Positions 17,820 to 27,477 of a DNA stretch of 64,000 nt are shown here, piece after piece. The position numbers and the translations under genes are program-made. Within the stretch, counting starts at the first letter, position 1; each line of letters begins with the position of its first letter. The stretch comes from Liquorilactobacillus uvarum DSM 19971 (lineage in GTDB: Bacteria > Bacillota > Bacilli > Lactobacillales > Lactobacillaceae). The stretch is from contig NZ_AZEG01000011.1 in NCBI RefSeq assembly GCF_001434935.1, positions 1-64,000 of the forward strand, in the 5' to 3' direction. The notes beneath the pieces are model-generated. The model was not told where the DNA came from. It saw only the letters and a program-made list of their open reading frames with translations, and did no database searches.

Positions 17820-18980
17820 TAGAACACTATAATTGCACTAATGTACGCTGTTGCACTCACAAATGGATAATGGCTATAAAAAAGAAAGCTATAACTAAAA
17901 TTACCAAAACAACAAACCAATATAAAGCACTGAGTGAATTAGCAATCGTTTTGCTTAACCAAGGGATAAAGCCGAAATTATTTAGTTCAGTGGCCCATCA
18001 TTATCAGAACTGAGAACCAAGTCAGCGTGTTCCACGCCCTACTTTCGCGTAGAACATTCTGCCACAACAAAATACCTGTAATAGTGCTAGTCAAAGTCGC
18101 GTCAACATGAATGAAACTCACCATAATCCAAAGAATCAAAGCAGCAATGAAAATAACTGTCATTATTTTTCGGGAAGTGTGATCGTTCCCATTTTTTTAA
18201 GCTGCTTATCCGCCTATTCATGTGCATTCGATGTTGCTTTGATTTGCGGTGGGTACATTTTATAAATAATAAGCGGTCCCAAGATCAATGAAATCAATCC
18301 TGGAACAAACTCTGCAAGAAACCAGTTCATTCACTCTAAATCAACATGGTTACTTTTAGCCAATAATTGTGCCGAGAAATTTCCAGCCATCACCGTCAAA
18401 AACATTGCCGAAGTAATAATGTTCCTATGAAACTCTGAAAAAATCAAAAAAGATCCCACTTTACGTTCAGTCTTATTTTTAGGATCCGAACCAAATGTCT
18501 GTGCCAAAGATTTAATAATCGGATACATAAATCCTCCAGCACGTGCCGTATTACTTGATGTAGCTGGAGCCAAGATCAAGTCAATTCCAATCAGCGAATA
18601 AGCTAAATTAAAGCCTTTTTACCGAAAGTGCGTACAAAAACAAAAGCAATTCTGCGTCCAAGACCAGTTTTTATAAAATCGCGTGAAATAAAAAATGCCA
18701 TCGCTATCAACCAGATGCTTCCATTCCCAAAACCAGTAATCGCTTTATCAATTGAAACTGTTTTAGTTAGCGTTGTTATAGTAAATGCTACAATTGAAAC
18801 TGCTCCAATAAGAAGCGGCTGCGTAATACATCCAAGAATCGTTGCGGCAAACAATGCAAACATATACCAAGTAGCAATCGACAATAATTCCGGTCGTAAT
18901 GGGGTTGCAAACCATAACACTAAACCTGTCAAAACAGGGAAAATAAATTTTTTATACTGAATCTTCTCTAAAGACTGCAT
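17820..18980 (-). pseudogene. Decayed DASS-family anion transporter
   Basis: Remnant of a divalent anion:Na+ symporter/antiporter (CitT/TtdT type). The 5' part from 18980 encodes FVLTG-like helices and FGNGSIWLIAMAFFISRDFIKTGLGRRIAF. After GKK one base appears lost in an A run and the frame changes to GFNLAYSLIGIDLILAPATSSNTARAGG. Later pieces (VPGLISLILGPLIIYKMYPP, LILWIMVSFIHVDATLTS, GFIPWLSKTIANS, HYPFVSATAYISAI) lie in different frames with several in-frame stops. The C-terminal ~100 residues are missing. It lies upstream of the fumarate reductase operon end, so the operon once included its own carrier. Confidence 0.85.
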
Positions 18981-19042
18981 AATTATACCGTCCTCAATAT
19001 GATGCAGTAAATTCAAAAACTAGTTCACACACTGAAAAAATA

Positions 19043-20446
19043 TCAATTTTTTTCTAGGAGGTGCTCTGCTGATTGCTGTCCTGCTTGCCGTCCAAAAACA
19101 ACTGTTTCTGCTATGGAATTGCCTCCTACTCGGTTATTTCCATGTAACCCACCTGCTACTTCACCAGCAGCAAAAAGTCCTTGAATAATATTCCCGTTAC
19201 CATCTAAAACATGTGTTTTTTTATCAATATGGATTCCACCCATCGTATAATGAACAGCAGGTGCAATATGAATTGCAAAAAATGGTTTTTCAATTAGCTG
19301 GCGCTCCATTCCTGTCGTTCGATCAAATTGGTTGTCTTGCTTACTTACTACTGCATTGTTCCAATCATTTACTGTCTGGGTTAAAGATTTTTGATCTAAA
19401 TCAATTTTTTCTGCTAATTCACGAACATTTTCTCCTGTTACAACCAAACCAATATGATCATAGAATTCAATTGCCTTAACGCGATTTCTCACACTTTGAT
19501 CAAAAATCAAGTAAGCACTCTTTTCAGGTAAGTTAACAATCGAGTTAGAAACAATCTTCCGTGTTCCCAATTCATTCACAAAACGTTTTCCTCGGGCATC
19601 TACCAAGATCGCACCTTCGCCACGAACTGCCTCGCCTATCAAATACGTGTGTGGATTATCTTGCTGAACAGTAGGATGAACCTGAATTAGATTCATTTGA
19701 ACTAATTCTGCACCAGCTTTTTCCGCCAAATCCAATCCATCTCCTGTTGCCCCAGGCTGATTGGTGGTTTTATATTCTGACAGATCAGGTCGATACTTTT
19801 TAATAATATCTTTAGATGCACCGAATCCCCCTGTTGCTAAAATCACCACTTGGCTGTCTAAATTACGCTTGCTTCCATCAGGCAATTGAAGAGTAGCTCC
19901 AACAATTTTATTCTCATCATTTTTCTTTAGAGACGTAACCTTAACTTTTGTAAACAACGGAATATTCTGCTGCTGAATAACTTTCAAAAGTTTTTTGATC
20001 AAGAACGCTCCGATAGGTGCCATACTTGCTGGACGATGGGTGCGCATCTTGCTCATTCCACCTGTAATAGTTAAATCATCCAATCTAATATCATGCTCAG
20101 CCAGCCAGTCTATCGCTAATGCAGCATGAGATGCAAAGTAAGACAATAAATCTTGATCATTCATTTTACCGCCTCCGCGATATGTTTCACAGTAAAAATC
20201 CTCAAAATTATCAATAACTCCATGTTGAAACTGAACATTAGTTTCAGCAGCATTCATTCCAGAAGAAGCTCGATTGGTATTTCCTCCGATTTTATCCATC
20301 TTCTCCAGAATAACCGGTTTTAACCCTAATTCATGGGCTTGGATTGCACTGACCAGTCCTGTACTTCCTGAACCAATCACAATTACATCGTATTTACTCT
20401 GAAGTTTCTCGATTGATGTCGGTTCAAATATAAATTTGTCTCTCAT
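19043..20446 (-). CDS. Fumarate reductase-type flavoprotein
   Basis: Soluble FAD enzyme of 467 aa (FAD_binding_2), probably fumarate reductase. The FAD site is DVIVIGSGSTGLVSAIQAHELGLKPVILEKMDKIGGNTNRASSGMNA; HPTVQ, GGIHID and GNNRVGGNSIAETVVFGRQAG are typical of the flavocytochrome c fold. The FMN-binding domain found in longer relatives is absent, so electrons must come from a partner, plausibly the adjacent FMN reductase. Its ATG follows directly on the TAG stop of that gene, with AAGGAGGAAG inside it. It forms an operon with fumarase and the broken DASS transporter. Urocanate or other enoate reductase activity cannot be excluded. Confidence 0.85.
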   Translation of the reverse strand: MRDKFIFEPTSIEKLQSKYDVIVIGSGSTGLVSAIQAHELGLKPVILEKMDKIGGNTNRASSGMNAAETNVQFQHGVIDNFEDFYCETYRGGGKMNDQDLLSYFASHAALAIDWLAEHDIRLDDLTITGGMSKMRTHRPASMAPIGAFLIKKLLKVIQQQNIPLFTKVKVTSLKKNDENKIVGATLQLPDGSKRNLDSQVVILATGGFGASKDIIKKYRPDLSEYKTTNQPGATGDGLDLAEKAGAELVQMNLIQVHPTVQQDNPHTYLIGEAVRGEGAILVDARGKRFVNELGTRKIVSNSIVNLPEKSAYLIFDQSVRNRVKAIEFYDHIGLVVTGENVRELAEKIDLDQKSLTQTVNDWNNAVVSKQDNQFDRTTGMERQLIEKPFFAIHIAPAVHYTMGGIHIDKKTHVLDGNGNIIQGLFAAGEVAGGLHGNNRVGGNSIAETVVFGRQAGQQSAEHLLEKN

Positions 20447-21037
20447 CTATACTTCCTCCTTAGTCATTAACTTTTTGAAGCAAAGCTTACGCTTATTAAC
20501 AACATTGACATAATTAGCGAAACATTGGTCCAAAAATTCAATTGTCTGTTCATGTATTAGTCCTTCATTTTGATTGAGCTTATTTTTTACTTTTCCTAAC
20601 ATAAATTCATTTATCGGAAGAGTATTAGTCATCACTCCAGGAGCATTTAAAATCTGGAACAGATCAATCTGTTCGCAAACTGTTCCTTGAACTCCGTCCG
20701 ATCCTCCAACAATCATAACAGACTTACGCAGTAACAGATGCGCCACTGATAATGGCCATTCAAGTACACTTTTTAGAACAGCCAGAATGACATGATCATA
20801 TTCCAGCGTGGCAAAAATGACGCCATCGGCAGCTTCGATCTTATCAATTAATTCAAGAACACATTGCGGCGGAAGTCGCACCATATCCTCGTTAAACGAC
20901 GGTATATTTTTAATTTCTTGAATTTCTATCTCAGTCTGTTTGCTGTACCTTCCTCGCATGTAGTTTAATAAAAAACGATTAAATGAAAAACTTGCATTGG
21001 TTCCAACTGTCGCAATAAATTTCAACATTTTAATCAT
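20447..21037 (-). CDS. NADPH-dependent FMN reductase family protein
   Basis: 196 aa flavodoxin-like protein. KFIATVGTNASFSFNRFLLNYM is the usual β1-loop-helix region (where the family has GS-x-R/K-x-x-S-x-N), GVIFATLEYDHVILAVLKSVLEW the conserved middle (Y-N-x-S-x-P-x-x-L-K-x-x-x-D/E-W in canonical members), and VMIVGGSDGVQGT the later strand. The P-region reads YDHVILAVLK, a diverged flavin contact. It abuts the flavoprotein gene and could reduce it. AGGGG precedes the first ATG (21037); a second ATG three codons on is also possible. Confidence 0.75.
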   Translation of the reverse strand: MIKMLKFIATVGTNASFSFNRFLLNYMRGRYSKQTEIEIQEIKNIPSFNEDMVRLPPQCVLELIDKIEAADGVIFATLEYDHVILAVLKSVLEWPLSVAHLLLRKSVMIVGGSDGVQGTVCEQIDLFQILNAPGVMTNTLPINEFMLGKVKNKLNQNEGLIHEQTIEFLDQCFANYVNVVNKRKLCFKKLMTKEEV

Positions 21038-21080
21038 TCAAACCCCTTCCTTTCAATCGAAAGAAGTTCTTCTTTTCTTG

Positions 21081-22460
21081 CTAATCGACCTTGGTCATTT
21101 TTAAAGGATTGACCCACTCATCAAATTGTTCTGGTGTCACTCTACCTGATTTAAGTGCAGCTTCTCTTAAAGTACTTCCCGCTTTATCAGCAGCTTGCGC
21201 AATTTTAGCACTATCGTGATATCCAATATGCGGGGAAAGCGCCGTCACAGTCATTAATGAATTGTCCACTAACTCCTGCATTCTCTTTTTATTGACTGTT
21301 AATCCATGAATCAATTTATCTGCAAAGCTCTCCATTGTCCCGCGCAATAGTTCTGCCGATTCGAGAAATGCATCTATCAAGACCGGTTTATAAACATTCA
21401 TCTCAAAGTTTCCTTGTGAAGATGCCATTGTAACGACAACATCATTTCCCATAACCCTTACAGCTGCCATTGTAATCGCCTCAGCTTGTGTCGGATTTAC
21501 CTTACCAGGCATAATAGATGAACCAGGTTCATTAGCAGGAATGTTTAATTCATCATAAGCCGCACGCGGACCGCTAGCAAGAAAACGTATATCGTTTGCA
21601 ATTTTCATTAGATCGCTTGCCAAAGTCTTGATTGCACCATGAACGACATTCAAACCGGAATGTGCTGCAAGACCGTAAAACTTATTAACTTCAGCGGTAA
21701 ATTTTTGCCCATAGACATCACTAACACGTGCTGCAATGTCATCTGCAAAACCAGGCGCTGCATTCAAACCAGTTCCAACAGCAGTACCGCCCATTGCTAA
21801 TTCAAGCAATGTATGATCTAAATTCTTTAAATAATCCAAATCATGTTCTAGCGTACTTACCCAACCGCTGACTTCCTGCCCAAAGGTCAATGGAGTCGCA
21901 TCTTGAAGATGAGTACGTCCAATTTTTACCGTATGCCAGTATTTTTTTTGCTTTTCTTTCAATTCATCAATCAAATGCTGTGCGGCTTTCTCAAGTTCAG
22001 CAACTGCCACACTGGCCGTAATATTCATTGCCGTTGGGAAAATATCATTCGAACTCTGCCCATGGTTAACGTCATCATTGGGCAAGACTTCAATACTTGA
22101 ATCAAGTTCAGCAGCTTTGTTTGCAATAACCTCATTCGTATTCATATTAGTTTGTGTTCCAGAACCAGTTTGATAGACTCTTAAGGGAAAATCCTTGCGC
22201 AGTTCTTCATCATCTAAAACCAGCAACTTATCGATTGCTTTGGTTATCAAATCTGCTTTTTCCGATGAAAGCTGCCCGAGTTCTTTATTCGCCTGAGCTG
22301 CAGCTTTTTTTATTTGTAATAAAGCTCGGATAACCACCAAAGGCATAAATTGACCAGTTGAAAAGTTATTGCGGCTTCGTTCTGTCTGTGGACCCCAAAG
22401 AGCCTTAGCTGGAATTTTGACTGGTCCTAACGTATCTTCTTCTACACGATATTCTGGCAT
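21081..22460 (-). CDS. fumC: Fumarate hydratase, class II
   Basis: 459 aa, normal for class II fumarase, interconverting malate and fumarate. Signature GSSIMPGKVNPTQ, the TGSGTQTNMNTNEV region, and the HGQSSND and GRTHLQDATP motifs are present. AAAGGAGG lies upstream of the ATG at 22460, and the longer ORF reaching 22514 lacks support. It is the first gene of the fumarase, FMN reductase, flavoprotein operon that would reduce malate-derived fumarate to succinate and reoxidise cofactors. Confidence 0.95.
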   Translation of the reverse strand: MPEYRVEEDTLGPVKIPAKALWGPQTERSRNNFSTGQFMPLVVIRALLQIKKAAAQANKELGQLSSEKADLITKAIDKLLVLDDEELRKDFPLRVYQTGSGTQTNMNTNEVIANKAAELDSSIEVLPNDDVNHGQSSNDIFPTAMNITASVAVAELEKAAQHLIDELKEKQKKYWHTVKIGRTHLQDATPLTFGQEVSGWVSTLEHDLDYLKNLDHTLLELAMGGTAVGTGLNAAPGFADDIAARVSDVYGQKFTAEVNKFYGLAAHSGLNVVHGAIKTLASDLMKIANDIRFLASGPRAAYDELNIPANEPGSSIMPGKVNPTQAEAITMAAVRVMGNDVVVTMASSQGNFEMNVYKPVLIDAFLESAELLRGTMESFADKLIHGLTVNKKRMQELVDNSLMTVTALSPHIGYHDSAKIAQAADKAGSTLREAALKSGRVTPEQFDEWVNPLKMTKVD

Positions 22461-22774
22461 TTTGCTTCCTCCTTTTATTGTGAAAAAAACTACATAATGT
22501 GATAAAAAAATCATCTATTTAAAAATCGTCATCAACTTTGTTGAATATTTAACAACTATATAATAGTGTTTTAAAAAGCCTATAGTCAAACACCTCGGTA
22601 GCTATTAAGCTTTTCTATATCCATCAAAAAAGATCTTAAGAATAAAACATTTGGTTTTTTAAAGCTTTAAAAAAATTTCTAATATCTATTCAATTTATTT
22701 TAAAATTCACAATGTAACCAAGGCACTCATAATTTGTGCTCTTATTTACTAATGCTTCATCTTCGATCATCAAC
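22461..22774. other. Intergenic region upstream of fumC
   Basis: AT-rich, with the promoter of fumC and the 3' end of the convergently placed minus-strand mmuM transcript. A weak GGCAC...GTGCTC hairpin lies near 22719-22741. No ORF of substance is seen. Confidence 0.4.
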
Positions 22775-23719
22775 TTAAACTTTCACTGTTGTTGAAATCT
22801 CTTTGATGTCATATGGAGTTGAGCGACAGCATCCGCCGATCAACCTTGCGCCAGCTGCCCGCCATAATGGTACCATTTCACTGAATGTTGCAGAGTTTGG
22901 ATTGGCTTTCCATGTTTTTGTTTGTGGATCATACCGGTCACCATTATTGGGGTAGACAACAATTGGCTTATTAGTCTCTTTTTTTATATTCTTGACCGCT
23001 GCCTCAACTTTCTCTAGCGCGATACAATTTATTCCGATAGCAGCTATCTGCTCATATTTTTCGAAATATTTTATCGCCTCATCCACAGAAGTCCCGTCAC
23101 ATAAGTGTCCACTGTCTTTAATACTGAAAGATATCCAAGCAGACTGCTTGGGAAATTTTTCAACCAAAAGATTAACAAGTGCTTTGGTTTCAGCAAAATT
23201 CGGCTGAGTTTCAATCGCAAAAAAATCAACACCAGCTTTAGCTAGCAAAACCAAGCGTGAATAATGAAAAGACTGATATTCATCTTCAGTTAGTGAGTAA
23301 TTTCCTGTATACTCGCTTCCATCTGCCAAATAAGCACCATAAGGGCCAACACTTCCCGCTATTAAGGGATATACCCGCTCAGCTTTCTTTTGTGTTGTTA
23401 AAGACGAATAGAATGCTGCACGTGCTTTCTGTGCACAACGAACAGCCTGAACAACTAATTCTTCACTCTGTATATGACTCAAACCATTTTTCTCAAAAGC
23501 TGCAACATTAGCTTGATAAGTGTTAGTAATTGCAATATCAGCACCAGCCTCAAAATAACTGCGATGTACCTCAGTTATCTTCTGAGGAGCATTTATCAAA
23601 GCATTGGCGGACCAAAGATCATTACTAGTGTCAATGCCTTTTTTCTCCAGTTCTGTTGCCATAGCTCCGTCAACAACCAAAATTTTTTTGTTTTTTAAAC
23701 TTTCTGCAATAGGATTCAT
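22775..23719 (-). CDS. mmuM: Homocysteine S-methyltransferase
   Basis: 314 aa enzyme forming methionine from homocysteine, usually with S-methylmethionine as donor. VVDGAMATELEKKGID is the N-terminal signature. IGINCIA and GGCCRST hold the three zinc Cys (one plus the CC pair). GGAGG precedes the ATG at 23719; the in-frame extension upstream is unsupported. It follows an amino-acid permease gene by 72 nt, downstream of a Met-type T-box, which together fit an S-methylmethionine or methionine salvage operon. Confidence 0.92.
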   Translation of the reverse strand: MNPIAESLKNKKILVVDGAMATELEKKGIDTSNDLWSANALINAPQKITEVHRSYFEAGADIAITNTYQANVAAFEKNGLSHIQSEELVVQAVRCAQKARAAFYSSLTTQKKAERVYPLIAGSVGPYGAYLADGSEYTGNYSLTEDEYQSFHYSRLVLLAKAGVDFFAIETQPNFAETKALVNLLVEKFPKQSAWISFSIKDSGHLCDGTSVDEAIKYFEKYEQIAAIGINCIALEKVEAAVKNIKKETNKPIVVYPNNGDRYDPQTKTWKANPNSATFSEMVPLWRAAGARLIGGCCRSTPYDIKEISTTVKV

Positions 23720-23791
23720 TGTGTTATACCTCCGATAAACTTTATGCAATATTTTTCATCACAAAATTCAACCTTAATACATTCTTTTTTG

Positions 23792-25186
23792 TTAAGAATC
23801 AGCATCTTTTTTTCTAGTCTTCAAAAATTTTTTTCCATAATAGATAGCATAACAAACTGCTAAGAAAGGAATCATGTAAAACAGCGCTGACCGCTGAGTC
23901 GGATCAAATACAATTAGTACACATGAAAGCAGGCTCATAATAAATGCTGTCCAAGGGATAAGCGGATACCACGGAGTTTTGAACTTTAATTCTGCAACCG
24001 TATGTCCGCTCTTTAACCAGTGCTTCCTAAAATTAATTTCCGAGAGTGCAATTGCCATCCACACGATAACAACTGCCAACCCTGAAATTGAAACGAGCAC
24101 GAGATAAACTGTTGAGGCTGCTACCACACTGGATATCAACGCTAAAACACCTCCTACCATACTAACAAGCAACGCGATTATAGGGACTCCTCGATTATTC
24201 GTTTTCGCGTAATATGCAGGTATCATCTTCTCATGTGCTAGCGACCACAACATTCTGGTTGAAGCATACAGTCCTGAATTAGCCGCTGATAAAATAGCTG
24301 TTAAAACGACAAAGTTCATCAAATCACCTGCAAATGGCAACCCAATACTTTTAAAAACCAAAACGAATGGACTTTGATTAACACCAGCTTTTTGCCAAGG
24401 AATCAAAGCAGCCATAACGATAATGCTGCCAATGAAAAAAATTACAAGTCGTAACAACGTTGTCTTGATCGCTTTAGGAATGTTTTTTTCTGGATCTTTA
24501 GTTTCCCCCGCGGTTACTCCAATTAACTCTGTCCCTGAAAAAGCAAAATTAACCGTCAACATTGTAGTAAAAACACCCTTGAATCCATTTGGAAATAGCC
24601 CATTCGCATAAAGATTCTTAAAAAGGGGTGCATGCGAATAACCCTTTATCGGAATGATTCCAAAAATTGCAAGTCCTCCAATAATAATAAAAGCAATAAT
24701 AGCGATAACTTTAATACTCGAGAACCAAAATTCAGTTTCTGCAAAGAAACGCACTGATAATGCATTTGATGTAAAAATTACAATCATAAAAAGCAGACTC
24801 CAAATCCATGTCGGTGAGTGCGGAAACCAAGTACGCATTATCAACCCCGCGGCCGTAAATTCAGAACCTAGCGCAACAGTCCAAGTCAACCAATACAAAA
24901 TTGCTACTGTAAATCCCGTTCCTGGCCCAATAAACTTATCTGCATAGACGTGAAAAGATCCAGTTTGCGGCATTGCAACTGCCAATTCTCCAAGACATAG
25001 CATCACCAGATAAACAACAATTGCTCCGATAGCATATGCTAAGATAGCTCCTACTGGGCCCGCCTCATGAATTGTGTACCCTGAACTTAAGAACAATCCT
25101 GTTCCGATCACGCCGCCTAACGAGATCATCAGCAAATGTCTTGCTTCCATCTTACGCTTCAAATTATTTTTACTTTTTTCCTGCAT
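23792..25186 (-). CDS. mmuP: Amino-acid permease, probable S-methylmethionine permease
   Basis: 464 aa APC-family proton symporter with about 12 hydrophobic segments. [24 protein letters not shown] is helix 1 with its substrate loop, and [20 protein letters not shown] is a hallmark of the amino-acid transporter subgroup. Shine-Dalgarno GGAGGACTTGAG precedes the ATG. It is first in a two-gene operon with mmuM under a Met T-box, so S-methylmethionine (or methionine) is the likely substrate; sequence alone would only give a neutral or cationic amino acid. Confidence 0.85.
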   Translation of the reverse strand: MQEKSKNNLKRKMEARHLLMISLGGVIGTGLFLSSGYTIHEAGPVGAILAYAIGAIVVYLVMLCLGELAVAMPQTGSFHVYADKFIGPGTGFTVAILYWLTWTVALGSEFTAAGLIMRTWFPHSPTWIWSLLFMIVIFTSNALSVRFFAETEFWFSSIKVIAIIAFIIIGGLAIFGIIPIKGYSHAPLFKNLYANGLFPNGFKGVFTTMLTVNFAFSGTELIGVTAGETKDPEKNIPKAIKTTLLRLVIFFIGSIIVMAALIPWQKAGVNQSPFVLVFKSIGLPFAGDLMNFVVLTAILSAANSGLYASTRMLWSLAHEKMIPAYYAKTNNRGVPIIALLVSMVGGVLALISSVVAASTVYLVLVSISGLAVVIVWMAIALSEINFRKHWLKSGHTVAELKFKTPWYPLIPWTAFIMSLLSCVLIVFDPTQRSALFYMIPFLAVCYAIYYGKKFLKTRKKDADS

Positions 25187-25229
25187 CTCAAGTCCTCCAA
25201 AAATTACCTTATTCCCAACAACTAATCAA

Positions 25230-25478
25230 TAAAAAAACCGCCCCTATAAAAATACATAGGGACGAGTTTTCTTCGCGGTACCACCCAGATTTGTTAAAAT
25301 ATCTTTAACCTCAGTTAGACATATCATCATCTTATATCTAAGAATATATCGTATTCTCACGGGCAATCAGCTTGCACTAACCACCTAGCTCCGAGTTCAT
25401 CTTCAATGCATTTCCAATCTGTCCTCTCACCATCGGCAGTCGCTAAATACTGTTTTTGCATTTACTCTTCTCATCAAT
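25230..25478 (-). promoter_or_regulatory. T-box leader, Met specifier
   Basis: The minus strand has the T-box GGGTGGTACCGCG (about 25275-25287), then the terminator CGTCCCTAT with ATAGGGGCG and a T run (25238-25264). Stem I has the loop-E strand AGTA next to AATGC, pairing with GCATT followed by GAAG-ATG-A. ATG (25398-25400) is the specifier, tRNA-Met. This agrees with the mmuP-mmuM genes downstream. Confidence 0.92.
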
Positions 25479-25519
25479 GCTCAAATATTAAAAATTAACA
25501 CACCTAAAACATATCTTAC

Positions 25520-25548
25520 ATAGTATGCTGTCCCTGTATCCTTGTCAA
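25520..25548 (-). promoter_or_regulatory. Promoter of the Met T-box operon
   Basis: Minus strand TTGACA (25543-25548), 17-nt spacer, TACTAT (25520-25525), about 45 nt upstream of stem I. Confidence 0.75.
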
Positions 25549-25560
25549 ACCGCTTTGGCA

Positions 25561-27231
25561 TTAAATGCGCACAGTTGTGTTCCCCAACTTATTGATTAAT
25601 TTCATATTTTCGCGATAATCAACAGGGACTGCAATAATAAAGACGCCTTCTTTTGCCGTAACAGCTTTTTCCAAAAATTCAAGATATTCGCCAGGTTTTT
25701 TAACTTGCATCCCAGTTGCGCCAAAGCTTTCTGCATATTTAACAAAATCAGGATTGTCGAAATCAACTCCATTATGATGATCGATCTCCATATCCATCTT
25801 CCACTTAATTAGACCATATGAAGCATCTTCCCAAATCACAATTACAAGATGTAAGTTTTCCCGAACTGCCGTTTCTATTTCTTGCGAGTTCATTAAAAAG
25901 CTACCATCTCCCATTACCGCAACAACAACTTTGTCAGGGCGTGCTAATTTTGCTCCAATTGCCCCCGGTAGCGTCCATGCCATCGTAGACAACCCATTAT
26001 CTATCAAACAAGTATTTGATAAATACGTTTGATACAGACGTGCCATCCACATCTTAACAGCGCCTGTATCAACTAAGACTACTGCATCGTCAGGTAAAAT
26101 CTTACGCGTAGCATAGACAACTGTTTGCGGCTTTAAAGGAAATGTATTGCTTTCCTTGCCACTCGCAAGTTCCGCATGAATCAGCTCTCTGATTTCAGCT
26201 GTACGATGACTGAAATGCATTTCTTGTGATTTTAATGCCTGTAAAAGAGCCTGCAAGCTGGCACGAATGTTCGCAATAATATTTAAGGTTACATTATAGT
26301 GGCTGTCAACATCCTGTCGGAACATATTAATATGAATAATCTTTTTATTTTTTTCAGGATTTATCTTTTGAGGATCAAATTGTTGGATGGAAAAACCAAT
26401 TGAAATTATTAAATCAGCTTCATCAATTGCAAAATTTTCATAATCACGACGCATAAATCCAACTACCCCCAGTGAATTCTTGTGTCGATCAGAAATTATG
26501 CCTTTACTCATAAAGGTTGTAGCTACAGGTATTTGCAACTCCTCACTTAATTCCCTGACCTCTTGTTCTGCATGTTTCCATAACACACCATCTCCAGCTA
26601 AAATCACTGGTTTTTTAGCTGCCGCAATCAGCTTAATTGCCTTATCAATATCTGATGCGGTTGGCTGAGTGACAGAAACAGGATCAATCTCCAGTGGTTG
26701 AAGCTGTCCCTGAATCGGTGTTTCTTCAATATCTTGTGGAATTGCAAGATATGAAGCACCTGGACGGTCACGCTTAGCTGTTGAAAAAGCCTTGCGCACC
26801 ATTTCGGGCACCGCCTGCGGAGTTAATATCATATCAGCATATTGTGTGATTGGTTTAAACATTGCAACAAGGTCTATTACTTGATGCGATTCCTTATGCA
26901 ACCGAGCCAAACCACCTTGCGCACTGATAGCAACAAGCGGTGTCGAATTTGTTTCTGCATCAGCTACCCCTAACATTAAATTGATAGCACCTGGTCCCAA
27001 GGTTGCTAAGCATACACCTGGAATGCCGGTCAATCTACCGTAAGTGCTAGCCATGAAGGAGGCTCCTTGTTCATGACGCGTTAAGATAAATTTTATTTTA
27101 TTGGATTCATCTAAAGCATCAATTAAATGTATGTTTTCTTCTCCGGGAATTCCAAAAACATATTTAATTCCCTCGTTTTCAAGACATTGTACGATCAAAT
27201 GTGCCGCATTGACTTTTTCTCTCTCAGCCAT
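25561..27231 (-). CDS. Acetolactate synthase-like TPP enzyme
   Basis: 556 aa TPP-dependent enzyme of the acetohydroxyacid synthase family. TRHEQGASFMASTYGRLTG holds the catalytic Glu, LATLGPGAINLMLGVADAETNSTPL the middle of the PYR domain, and GDGSFLMNSQEIETAVRENLHLV the TPP-Mg motif. The N-terminal FGIPGEENIHLIDAL differs from the GIPGAKID of typical AlsS and the FGYPGGAVLPLYDAL of IlvB, so it is a third subgroup. It stands without a regulatory subunit, suggesting a catabolic role (pyruvate to acetolactate). Shine-Dalgarno GGAGGAAGAG precedes the ATG. Other 2-keto acid carboligation is possible. Confidence 0.8.
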   Translation of the reverse strand: MAEREKVNAAHLIVQCLENEGIKYVFGIPGEENIHLIDALDESNKIKFILTRHEQGASFMASTYGRLTGIPGVCLATLGPGAINLMLGVADAETNSTPLVAISAQGGLARLHKESHQVIDLVAMFKPITQYADMILTPQAVPEMVRKAFSTAKRDRPGASYLAIPQDIEETPIQGQLQPLEIDPVSVTQPTASDIDKAIKLIAAAKKPVILAGDGVLWKHAEQEVRELSEELQIPVATTFMSKGIISDRHKNSLGVVGFMRRDYENFAIDEADLIISIGFSIQQFDPQKINPEKNKKIIHINMFRQDVDSHYNVTLNIIANIRASLQALLQALKSQEMHFSHRTAEIRELIHAELASGKESNTFPLKPQTVVYATRKILPDDAVVLVDTGAVKMWMARLYQTYLSNTCLIDNGLSTMAWTLPGAIGAKLARPDKVVVAVMGDGSFLMNSQEIETAVRENLHLVIVIWEDASYGLIKWKMDMEIDHHNGVDFDNPDFVKYAESFGATGMQVKKPGEYLEFLEKAVTAKEGVFIIAVPVDYRENMKLINKLGNTTVRI

Positions 27232-27389
27232 TTCTCTTCCTCCTGAATCGTTTAACCAGCATTATTTCAAAATTAATTTTCAATGATAATTATTATATTA
27301 CCATGATTAAAACCATCTTTCTTCTTTTTATACTCTTTTAATATTTTTTTCATATCAAATATCTATTTCGGAACGCCTAGGATGACCTA

Positions 27390-27418
27390 TTGCGTTTTCT
27401 CCAGTTCAATGCTATAGT
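27390..27418 (+). promoter_or_regulatory. Promoter of the CDF exporter
   Basis: TTGCGT (27390-27395), 17-nt spacer, TATAGT (27413-27418). The metal operator lies immediately downstream. Confidence 0.6.
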
Positions 27419-27427
27419 TTAATCGTG

Positions 27428-27447
27428 ATATGAGCATATGTTCATAT
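27428..27447 (+). promoter_or_regulatory. ArsR/SmtB-type metal operator
   Basis: ATATGAGCA, 2-nt spacer, TGTTCATAT: a 9-2-9 dyad with one mismatch, matching the ATATGAACA-type half-sites bound by CzrA/CadC/SmtB regulators. It sits about 10 nt below the -10 of a metal exporter gene. No ArsR gene is in the window. Confidence 0.7.
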
Positions 27448-27477
27448 ATAAAAATGGAACTTTTAGGAGGCTTCTCC

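Noticed and set aside
17774-18013. 79-codon plus-strand ORF downstream of the second ketopantoate-reductase paralogue
   Set aside because: It starts inside the terminator, has no Shine-Dalgarno, and is antisense to the degraded DASS transporter.
27270-27300. Fur-box-like AATGATAATTATTAT near the acetolactate synthase-like start
   Set aside because: Only a loose match in very AT-rich DNA and no iron-related gene there.
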